Shown piece by piece: positions 1 to 6,250 of a stretch of DNA of 16,489 nt. A program made the position numbers and the translations under genes. The notes beneath the pieces were generated by a model. It saw only the letters and a program-made list of their open reading frames with translations, was not told where the DNA came from and made no database searches. Numbering within the stretch: position 1 is the stretch's first letter; every line of letters begins with the position of its first letter. Source of the DNA: Deinococcus sp045062605 (GTDB taxonomy: Bacteria > Deinococcota > Deinococci > Deinococcales > Deinococcaceae); the NCBI RefSeq assembly GCF_045062605.1, contig NZ_JBJGDW010000076.1, forward strand, positions 1 to 16,489. The letters run 5' to 3'.

Positions 1-270
1 GTGTGGTCTGCATACCCACAGAATGCGCTCCCAGCGCATGATTCCCCTCGGCACCACCGACCCGCACAACTGGTTAGAACACCCAGGTCCACTCGAAGAT
101 CTCTGTCCATATCTGGGCACACCTACTGCGCCTTTCCAGGTTCCAGTTCTGCCTTCAACATCGCAAGAAAGCTTTCTCGAACAGCGTTATTCCAACATTC
201 TCCTTTCTCACTCATGCTCTGAACCGCGTGCAGTCCGTCCAGCGCCTGCTTGTACACCTGATCCGGGTTC
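1..270 (-). pseudogene. Decayed IS3-family transposase (OrfB C-terminal) fragment
   Basis: The minus strand at about 263-123 encodes a patch typical of the end of the IS3-family integrase core: an Ala/Leu-rich stretch, then SMSEKGECWNNAVRES, then FLAMLKAELEP. This corresponds to the family pattern S-M-S-R-K-G-x-C-x-D-N-A-x-x-E-S-F-F-x-x-L-K, which holds the catalytic Glu. A stop (TAG, 125-123) follows at once. Further downstream, in another frame near 100-80, IFEWTWVF resembles the family's IFEWIEVFYN segment and is also followed by a stop. The gene is therefore broken by at least one frameshift and two stops. The upstream part (first two catalytic Asp residues) is absent, and the fragment may continue past the left edge. 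It is not expected to be functional. I did not locate its terminal repeats. Confidence 0.65.
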
Positions 271-526
271 CATCTGTTTCGTTAACAAACCGGGAAAGCG
301 CAGATGCGTCAAATCTATACCCGGAACCCATTCCTCTCATTCCCGCTGACTTGTCCAGAGCAGCGCCCATGAGGATGCTTGGAGGCCCGCTCGGATGTGC
401 ATCGTTTTTGCACATAATTTGATTGGAGGCCATATGAAGAGACCGAAATCTTCGCCCTGACCGATGGACACTGGGCAGTAGACCTTGCGCCACGCTGACA
501 GAGATCACCGCCTGAACTCCAGCAGG
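271..526. other. Non-coding stretch between IS3 remnant and PHO-like repeats
   Basis: I see no convincing gene here; reading frames on either strand lack recognisable domains and differ in composition from the neighbouring genes. It holds a perfect 7-base inverted repeat (ATGTGCA 395-401, TGCACAT 409-415, seven-base loop) shortly before a good ribosome-binding sequence (GGAGG, 425-429). That sequence precedes an ATG at 434 whose frame closes after only eight codons (MKRPKSSP). The tiny frame could be a leader peptide or the stump of a lost gene. GCTGACAGAG occurs at 494-503 and again at 526-535. Confidence 0.4.
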
Positions 527-566
527 CTGACAGAGGACTGACCTGAAGCTGAAGTGGCGCTGACCA
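527..566 (+). promoter_or_regulatory. Candidate PHO box: four CTGA-type repeats at 11-base period
   Basis: CTGACAG (527-533), CTGACCT (538-544), CTGAAGT (549-555) and CTGACCA (560-566) are spaced exactly 11 bases start to start, with four-base spacers. PhoB/PhoP-type response regulators are known to bind 7-base direct repeats at 11-base period, as in the E. coli pho box built on CTGTCA. The array ends 9 bases before the first possible start of a phoX gene, a classical phosphate-starvation target. I infer a PhoB-like operator. I see no good -10 box after it, so promoter geometry is unresolved. Confidence 0.5.
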
Positions 567-575
567 CGAGAACCC

Positions 576-2288
576 ATGCTGGAGGACATGACATCACAAC
601 CTCAGCCAAATCAGAGCGTCTGGCACCGCCTGCTGGACGCCAGAATCAACCGGCGGAATGTTCTGGGAACGGCGGCGGCGAGCGCAGCGGCCCTGACACT
701 GCCCGTCGCGTTCAGTGACGCACAGGCGGCAGCCAACAATGGCGCGCCCGTCAATGCCGATCCCACCAGACTCAAGCCGCAGACGGTGGCGCCTTTCCGG
801 CCCATTGAGCCAACCCGCGCCGATACGATGACCCTGCCTGCGGGCTACCGCTTCCAGGTGCTGGCCCCGTGGGGGGAAACGTTCACGGCGGATGGCCGCG
901 AAATCGGCTTCAACCATGATTTTATTGGTTACTTCCCGGCAGACATGCTGACCGGGGGACAAAGCGCCACCGACGCCCTGCTCACCATCAACCACGAATA
1001 CGTCAATCCCCTGTTCGTGGGCGGCAATACCAAAGAGCGCACCCCGGCCCAGATCAAGAAGGAAATGGAATCGGTGGGCGTGAGCGTGGTGCGGGTTCGC
1101 AAGGAAGGCCAGACCTGGAAGGTGATTCCCGACGCCCGCAACCGCCGGATCGACGCCATGACCAAAATCGAGCTGACTGGCCCGGTGCGCGGCACTGCGC
1201 CGGTCAAGGGAGCCACCGTGGTCAGCGGTTCGGTGGGCAACTGCTCCGGCGGTCAGACGCCGTGGGGAACTTTGCTGACCTGCGAGGAAAACGTGGACGG
1301 CTACACCAAAGCCTGGCCGGGCAGCGGCTACGAGGCCATGCACCAGGGCTGGGTCACGGAGATTGACCCGTTCGACGCCGACTGGATGCCCAAAAAACGC
1401 ACCGCGATGGGCCGATTTCGGCATGAGAACGCCGCCGTGAAAGTGGCCCAGGATGGCCGCGTGGTGGTGTACATGGGCGACGACATGCAGGACGCATGTA
1501 TCTATAAATTTGTCAGTCGGGGCAAGTACAACCCGGCCAACCGCACCGCCAACCGTGATCTGCTGGCCGACGGCGATCTGTACGTCGCCAACTTCGGCAA
1601 CGGTACCTGGATTTTGCTGGACTACGACAGGAACAAGAAACTGCAAGAGGCCAAAGATGACGCGGGCAAGGCCCTGTTCGCGGGTCAGGCCGAGGTGCTG
1701 GCCGACGCCCGCGCCAGCGCCCTGGCGATTGGTGGCACGCCCGTTGACCGCCCGGAAGACATTGAAATTCACCCGCGCACGGGCGAGGTGTACGCCGCGC
1801 TGACCAACAACAGCAAGCACGGCAACTACTTCGGCCACATCATCAAATTCCGTGAAGACAAGGATGACCTGACCGCCGAGAAATTTCTGTGGGAAGTCTT
1901 CGCCTACGGCGGCCCGCAGAGCGGTTTTGCCAGCCCCGACAACCTGGTGTTCGATCCTTACGGCAACCTGTGGATGGTGACGGACAACAGCGATCTGGGC
2001 ACCAACCCGATCAAGGAGTACCACGGCAACAACGCCATGTTCTTCTTTCCCACCGAGGGGCCGAATGCGGGCAAGGCCTACCGTTTTGCCGTCGGCCCGA
2101 TAGATGCCGAAATGACTGGCCCGGTATTCTCGCCGGACGGCAAGACGCTGTTCTTGTCCGTTCAGCATCCTGGCGAGGACAGCGAGAGCCTGGACAAGCT
2201 GACCAGCAACTTCGCGGCGGCGCAGGGCAGCAAGGTGCCCCGGCCCACGCTGGTGGCCATCGAGGGCTTCCCAGGCTGGACCGCATGA
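576..2288 (+). CDS. phoX: PhoX-type alkaline phosphatase (DUF839), Tat-exported
   Basis: This protein probably hydrolyses phosphate esters outside the cytoplasmic membrane to supply phosphate. The N terminus carries a twin-arginine signal (NRRNVLG, about residues 24-30) followed by an Ala-rich hydrophobic stretch and a DAQA cleavage-like site, fitting export of a folded metalloenzyme. Blocks known from the PhoX family are present: GNCSGG (about 220), GRFRHEN (about 279), RPEDIEIHP (about 391), SPDNLVFDPYGNLW (about 451) and PVFSPDGKTLFLS (about 515). In characterised PhoX these Cys/Glu/Arg-containing blocks help build the Fe/Ca cluster. Length, 570 residues, is a little short of some proteobacterial PhoX. 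The start is 576 or the in-frame ATG at 588; GGAGG at 581-585 lies only two bases before 588. Its stop overlaps the next gene by ATGA, and phased repeats upstream suggest phosphate control. Confidence 0.88.
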   Translation: MLEDMTSQPQPNQSVWHRLLDARINRRNVLGTAAASAAALTLPVAFSDAQAAANNGAPVNADPTRLKPQTVAPFRPIEPTRADTMTLPAGYRFQVLAPWGETFTADGREIGFNHDFIGYFPADMLTGGQSATDALLTINHEYVNPLFVGGNTKERTPAQIKKEMESVGVSVVRVRKEGQTWKVIPDARNRRIDAMTKIELTGPVRGTAPVKGATVVSGSVGNCSGGQTPWGTLLTCEENVDGYTKAWPGSGYEAMHQGWVTEIDPFDADWMPKKRTAMGRFRHENAAVKVAQDGRVVVYMGDDMQDACIYKFVSRGKYNPANRTANRDLLADGDLYVANFGNGTWILLDYDRNKKLQEAKDDAGKALFAGQAEVLADARASALAIGGTPVDRPEDIEIHPRTGEVYAALTNNSKHGNYFGHIIKFREDKDDLTAEKFLWEVFAYGGPQSGFASPDNLVFDPYGNLWMVTDNSDLGTNPIKEYHGNNAMFFFPTEGPNAGKAYRFAVGPIDAEMTGPVFSPDGKTLFLSVQHPGEDSESLDKLTSNFAAAQGSKVPRPTLVAIEGFPGWTA

Positions 2289-2647
2289 CCGCCCACGTGA
2301 CCACCTGGCCGCGCACCAGTGCGCCGTGGATCGTGGGCCGCCCGGCCCGCTTCTCGGATGCTGCCGAGGATTTTCTCAATGAGTTGACCCGCCAGCAACC
2401 CTGGCGCAAGGTCCGCTGTGAGGCGTGGCTCGGAGCGCTGGGCGAGAGGTTGAACGATCCTGCGCTGGGCGCTGTGTTCCCGGACGCCCAAGTGGACGTG
2501 TGGCTGCACACTTGCCCCGAGAACGAACGAGCCGAGGCAAGCGCACTCCTGGCAGAATTTGAAACCTATCTGTGCGAGTGGGGGTGGCTGACTCCACGTC
2601 CGGGGCGTGATCCGGCATTGGAACAGAAATCCGCCGTCGAGGGTTAG
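2285..2647 (+). CDS. Hypothetical protein translationally coupled to phoX
   Basis: This gene encodes 120 residues starting at the ATG inside the ATGA overlap with the phoX stop, which implies translational coupling and one mRNA. An open frame extends upstream, but that part lies inside phoX in another frame, so I reject it. I do not recognise the family. The protein looks soluble: no signal peptide and no membrane segment. It is Trp-rich (TTWPRT, APWIV, QPWRK, EAWLG, VDWLH-like DVWLHTC, CEWGWLTP) with an acidic helical middle and two cysteines. Coupling to a secreted phosphatase suggests a helper or phosphate-stress role, but nothing in the sequence defines it. It could equally be an unrelated lineage-specific gene sharing the operon. 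Confidence 0.7.
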   Translation: MTAHVTTWPRTSAPWIVGRPARFSDAAEDFLNELTRQQPWRKVRCEAWLGALGERLNDPALGAVFPDAQVDVWLHTCPENERAEASALLAEFETYLCEWGWLTPRPGRDPALEQKSAVEG

Positions 2648-2781
2648 CTGACATTTTCAAGTTTTCCAGAGACCTGCCCAGGACAGCTTTTTCCCTTTAT
2701 TCCACTTGGTGGCGTAGGGGTCGGCTTATATCCTCATTCTGTCAAATTTAAAAACGCTGGGCTATCAGTTCAGGGCGCACC
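2648..2781. other. Convergent intergenic spacer
   Basis: This spacer separates two genes that converge. It is AT-richer than its surroundings, with T runs near 2690-2700 and AAATTTAAAAA near 2747. A small CCTG/CAGG inverted repeat before the first T run might act as a weak terminator for the phoX transcript, but the stem is too short to claim. Confidence 0.3.
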
Positions 2782-3579
2782 TTAAGGCAGCGGCTCGAAA
2801 GTCACAGAGTCAACGAGCATATAGACGGTGCCGGTTGTCGCCTGGCCGCCCCAACCATCGTCGTTGGTAGGCCAGATGTTCAGCATGATATGTGCCGGGT
2901 CCTGCGGGACATTCTGGGTGGTTTCCCAGACGCGAGCGCCGTCCAGGAAGTACGTGATCCGGTCAGGCCGCCACTCGTAGCTGTAGGTGTGGAAACCCTG
3001 GCCCAGTGTGGTCCCTGTGGAGAGCACTGCGTAGCTTTTCTGGGTCAGACCTTTCCAGACGGCGGCGTTCAGAGTTGCCGGACGGTTGCCTTCGATTTCG
3101 ACGTCGATCTCGGTGGCACTATTGTCCACGTAGCTGAACGCCCCGCTGATGTTCCCGGAACGCCCCCGGCCAGCTTTACTGGCGTTGGCACTGGTGCTGG
3201 CCGCGCGCATGCGGTAGGTGTACCGACCGAAGCCGAAACGCTGGGCACTCTGGATCTCTGCGGCCTGGGCACACAGGCCGGCCCCACAACTTTGCACCTT
3301 CAAAGCGAGAACAAGGTGGCCCTTACCGTCCACGTAGGCGTTGCTGGCCTGAAAGGTGCCTGTCAGCCCAGGGTGCTGCCAGAACCCACTCCAACTGGAA
3401 GGAATCCAACGGCCAGGGTCGAGGCGGTCAAACGTTTCGGTCCACAGACCTGCGGTGCTGAGCGCAGCGACGGCAGTGTCATTGATGGCCGTGGGTTCGG
3501 GCGGGCTGACTCCACGGCAGCTGGTCAGAGCGGTTGTCAGGATCAGAAGTGCACCGGCAATGCGGAGATGGACGTGCAT
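2782..3579 (-). CDS. GH16 family endo-beta-glucanase-like lipoprotein
   Basis: This is a secreted glycoside hydrolase of family 16 (lichenase/laminarinase type) that probably cleaves a beta-1,3 or mixed-linked glucan, or an exopolysaccharide. The catalytic signature E-I-D-V-E (about residues 156-160) matches the GH16 nucleophile and acid/base pattern ExDxE. FHTYSYEWRPDRITYFLDG and PAHIMLNIWP are the typical following strands. The N terminus MHVHLRIAGALLILTTALTSC ends in a lipobox (LTSC), so a lipid-anchored surface protein is expected. I chose the ATG at 3579 because GGGAG lies six bases upstream and because this start yields the signal peptide. An upstream in-frame start at 3663 would put the riboswitch inside the coding region. 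Length is 265 residues, normal for a single-domain GH16. A c-di-GMP riboswitch precedes it. Confidence 0.88.
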   Translation of the reverse strand: MHVHLRIAGALLILTTALTSCRGVSPPEPTAINDTAVAALSTAGLWTETFDRLDPGRWIPSSWSGFWQHPGLTGTFQASNAYVDGKGHLVLALKVQSCGAGLCAQAAEIQSAQRFGFGRYTYRMRAASTSANASKAGRGRSGNISGAFSYVDNSATEIDVEIEGNRPATLNAAVWKGLTQKSYAVLSTGTTLGQGFHTYSYEWRPDRITYFLDGARVWETTQNVPQDPAHIMLNIWPTNDDGWGGQATTGTVYMLVDSVTFEPLP

Positions 3580-3587
3580 GAAAGACT

Positions 3588-3668
3588 CCCTGTGGTGACC
3601 CGGCAGACCCAGTGGGTTCCGTGGCTTTGCGTCACCGTCTTGCGACGGTTTTGCCCTTGGCATGGGGG
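3588..3668 (-). promoter_or_regulatory. GEMM-I riboswitch (cyclic di-GMP class I)
   Basis: Read on the minus strand, the 5' leader of the GH16 gene contains AAGGGCAAAA (3658-3649) and a six-pair stem capped by a GCAA tetraloop (3649-3634). The hallmark GACGCAAAGCC follows (3633-3623). A second stem of nested CGG/CCG and ACCC/GGGT pairs (3621-3601) comes next, then CGGGTCACC. This order and these motifs are those of the GEMM-I aptamer. The G in the middle of AGGGC matches the Vc2 base (G20) linked to c-di-GMP rather than cGAMP preference. The aptamer abuts the ribosome-binding site GGGAG (3590-3586), and I see no terminator between them, so translational control is likelier. A CCCCC run (3668-3664) could pair with GGGAG and hide it in one state. 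Confidence 0.9.
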
Positions 3669-3672
3669 ATGA

Positions 3673-3874
3673 TGCGTGAAGGTTGGATGAAACTTACTGT
3701 CCGAATATGGTGCAGGGCTTCTCACGGCGATCTGACACTTCTCAAATTAAAGATGGGCAAAGATAAGCGCTCAGGACCCTGACCCAGTAGTGTTGAATCA
3801 GTAATGTTGAATAAAGGGGAAGTTCAGTCTGATTTAAAATGGAGACTGATATGGCACACCGTATCCCTCCCCAT
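3673..3874. other. Intergenic region between GH16 leader and IS4-type element
   Basis: I see no gene here. It should contain the minus-strand promoter of the GH16 gene; ATTAAA at 3746-3751 (TTTAAT on the minus strand) is a possible -10 box without a convincing -35. Two adjacent 14-base units, CAGTAGTGTTGAAT (3785-3798) and CAGTAATGTTGAAT (3799-3812), differ at one base. TCAGTCT (3824-3830) and AGACTGA (3843-3849) form a perfect inverted repeat with a 12-base AT-rich loop. Confidence 0.4.
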
Positions 3875-5044
3875 CTCAGTACGCGACACTTTCCGCGCCC
3901 GTTGTCTGGTGCGACGTCCAGAGTTCAATGAGGTGGAGCTATTCGCCCATCGAAGGCCCGACCTGAAGACCCGCCCTGCCGGGAGGACGCCCGGACCAGC
4001 GACCGGAGGCCCGGCGTCCGTGTTAGGGGCCATTTCCTAGAGAGTTCCAACCAGGACGCTCCAGACATATGCCAGGGTCAGCAAACAGAGCAGCCGCGTC
4101 ACATGACCGGGAAGCGTCAGATGGGTGTTTTCCAACCGGAAGCCCAAGGTGTTGAGCGCCCTGAACAGACATTCGATCTTCCAGAGTTTGCGGTCCCCCT
4201 TCAGAATGTGCTGGCCCTTGATGACGTTACTTGCCACAATCAGGGGTTCCCCCTGATCCGTCGGCGTCTACGGCGACGTTCATCGGCAAGCCCTAGACCG
4301 CTGCATTGTCGATCCGCATGGCTTTTTCATCGGGTTGGATTCCCTCCAGCCACCCGCCCGCGGCAGATCATCAATGCGCGTATCCACTCGCAGTCGCACG
4401 GTGATGGGCAGCCCCCGTTCAGCCAATCCCTGAATCCACGCCTGGCCGATAAATTCCCGGTCTGCGTAGATTGTGGCAACGTCGCAGCAATCCACCAGCG
4501 TCAGCGCCTCGTCCAGCAGGGCCAGCCGGGTACTTGTACCGCTGTTGCCGCTGTGCGGCAGCAGCTCGAACAGCAGTGGTACGGCCACGCCCCGCCAGTG
4601 AACAGCCAGCACCAGTGCATTCACGTCAGTCTTTCCCAATTTCCAGTTGCGGGCAAACGTCCTCATGGGCGTCTGTTCTGCCCAAGAAGGTGCGGTCCAG
4701 GCTGAACTCCCGCCGTTTTCCGTCACGGAGCAGGGCCAGTACGAGACGGGCGACATCCAGAGGACACAGGGGATGCTGGTAAAAGAAGCGCTCGATCGGG
4801 CGGATGATGGAAGCCGTTTGAGCGTTGCCGGGGCAACGCTCGGCCAGTGCCGCGTGGCGAACGTCTTTGGCTCCGATCAACGCCAGGACGAGCAGGGCGA
4901 GCAGTTCCACCTGATTTTTGCGGGAGGCGGGGAAGTGAGAAACGAAGCACAGACTCAGCGATTTCAGGGCAGGGGGAGACGCGCTCTGTTCTCGCGTACT
5001 GGACGACAAATTTTAAGGCCCTTCTAAAACTGTCGGGTACTGAG
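3875..5044 (-). mobile_element. IS4-type insertion sequence, 1170 bases, decayed
   Basis: The element is bounded by 18-base terminal inverted repeats that agree at 16 positions: CTCAGTACGCGACACTTT at the left (3875-3892), and CTCAGTACCCGACAGTTT at the right when read inwards on the minus strand (5044-5027). It contains a transposase frame with IS4-type motifs on the minus strand. The flanking bases (ending CCCCAT on the left, starting GAAAGA on the right) show no target-site duplication. The insertion is therefore old, rearranged, or my ends are slightly off. It lies 23 bases beyond the stop of the last gene of the polyol operon. Confidence 0.75.
3890..5009 (-). pseudogene. IS4-family transposase, broken by several frameshifts
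   Basis: Pieces of one DDE transposase lie in order but in different frames. The N-terminal part ends with the first-Asp motif FSLDRT (near 4690). NWKLGKTDVN follows in another frame after about 40 extra bases (4649-4688). YADREFIGQAW carries the second Asp (near 4450). PDEKAMRIDNAAV then appears in a third frame, ending in TAG (about 4340-4295). EPLIVASNVIKGQ and KIECLFRALNTLGFRLENTH, with the final Glu motif, are in a further frame (about 4260-4100). A tail RVFRSGLRWA (near 3960) lies after an in-frame TAG at 4037, which may be the original stop or a later one. With at least three shifts and one nonsense codon the protein cannot be made intact. The motif order D, D, then E with Y/W-x-I-E is that of IS4-type enzymes. 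Confidence 0.85.
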
Positions 5045-5067
5045 GAAAGATTCAATCGGAGTTCGGG

Positions 5068-6165
5068 TCAGCCCACGTCAATCATCACTTTCATACTGGC
5101 TTTTTTCTCGTGGTCAGCAAACTCGAAGGCTTCGGGCGTCTGATCGAAGGTATAGCGGTGTGTCACCAGCGCGTCCAGATCGATTGTGCCGCTGGCCACC
5201 AGCGCGATGGCCGCCGGGTAGCAGTTGGCGTAGCGAAATACGCCACGTAACGTGACCTCCCGACTGGCCGCCGAGACAATGTCGAGACTGACTTCAGGGT
5301 CCGGCGGCAGACCCACCAGCACCGCCCGGCCACCGGGACGCGGCGCGGACAGCGTCATGCGCGTGGTGGGCAGGCTGCCTGCCGTCTCGAAGGACACGTC
5401 CACCCCGGCATGAGACAGCGGCAAATCGCCTTTCGTCAACTCGCGGATCACGGCAAGAACGTCTTCACGGCGGGCGTTGACGATGTGCGTGGCCCCCACC
5501 TTGAGCGCCAGTTCCAGCCGGAAGTCTTCCAGATCGACAGCGATGATGGTGGTGGCTCCCGCCGCCCTGGCCGCCTGAATGGTGGTGCAGCCGATGGGAC
5601 CCGCACCGAACACGGCCACGCAGTCCCCCGGCCCCACATTCCCCTTGCGGGCCGCCCAGATGCCTACCGCCAGTGGTTCCAGAAGCGCGCCCGCGTCGTC
5701 GCTGATGCTGTCGGGTAATTTAAAAGCGAAGTCGTCAGGCCAGATCACGTACTCGCTCAGCGCACCGTTGAACGGGGGCGTGGCCATGAAGGTCATGTGT
5801 GGGCACAGGTTGTACTCGCCGCGCTTGCAGTAGGCGCAGCGGCGGCAGGGATAGCCCGGCTCCAGCGCCACCCGGTCACCGAGCTGCAAACTGGTCACGT
5901 CTGGCCCCAGGGCCTCCACCACGCCCATGACCTCGTGACCCAGCACCAGCGGGGCTTCTACGACAAAAGGGCCGATACGTCCGTGGGTGTAGTAATGCAC
6001 GTCGCTGCCGCACACGCCGATGCGCCGCACGCGCACACGCACTTCATGGGGGCCGGGAGAGGGGACCTCGCGCGTTTCCCATTTCAGGTCTCGAATGCCG
6101 TGCAGCACGCTGGTGCGGGAAGTCTGTGGTTCAGGGGCGGTAGGGGGATGTTCAATAGAAGTCAT
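5068..6165 (-). CDS. Zinc-dependent sorbitol/xylitol-type dehydrogenase (MDR family)
   Basis: This medium-chain dehydrogenase probably oxidises a polyol such as sorbitol, xylitol or iditol to the ketose with NAD+. Catalytic zinc ligands are in place: C52 (GVCGSD), H77-E78 (LGHE) and E163 (EPL). The structural zinc site has C107, C110, C113 and C121 (CRRCAYCKRGEYNLC). The Rossmann motif GAGPIG is at 187-192, and D211 at the end of the second strand predicts NAD+ rather than NADP+. Length, 365 residues, is normal for sorbitol dehydrogenase with a short N-terminal extension. The ATG at 6165 has GAGG about 9 bases upstream. It is the last gene of the polyol operon, 85 bases after the mannitol-type dehydrogenase and just before the IS4-type element. 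Exact substrate cannot be told from sequence alone. Confidence 0.9.
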   Translation of the reverse strand: MTSIEHPPTAPEPQTSRTSVLHGIRDLKWETREVPSPGPHEVRVRVRRIGVCGSDVHYYTHGRIGPFVVEAPLVLGHEVMGVVEALGPDVTSLQLGDRVALEPGYPCRRCAYCKRGEYNLCPHMTFMATPPFNGALSEYVIWPDDFAFKLPDSISDDAGALLEPLAVGIWAARKGNVGPGDCVAVFGAGPIGCTTIQAARAAGATTIIAVDLEDFRLELALKVGATHIVNARREDVLAVIRELTKGDLPLSHAGVDVSFETAGSLPTTRMTLSAPRPGGRAVLVGLPPDPEVSLDIVSAASREVTLRGVFRYANCYPAAIALVASGTIDLDALVTHRYTFDQTPEAFEFADHEKKASMKVMIDVG

Positions 6166-6250
6166 GGGTGGGCCTCGATTTACAAAAGAGGTAGAGGGGA
6201 AAAGTTAAAGGAGAGAGGAACAGCGTGCCGAAAGTGAGCCGCCGCCAGAG

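Noticed and set aside
212..589. Minus-strand frame of 125 codons before phoX
   Set aside because: No domain is visible, it crosses the phased repeats and hairpin, and its end reads the IS3 remnant in the wrong frame.
594..2168. Long minus-strand open frame opposite phoX (524 codons)
   Set aside because: It is antisense to a clear PhoX gene, has no recognisable domain, and long antisense frames are usual in GC-rich genes with strong codon bias.
2890..3672. Plus-strand frame opposite the GH16 gene and its riboswitch
   Set aside because: The minus strand carries the catalytic motif, lipobox and riboswitch; the plus frame has none.
3864..5054. Target-site duplication of the IS4-type element
   Set aside because: The 10 bases on each side of the inverted repeats do not match.
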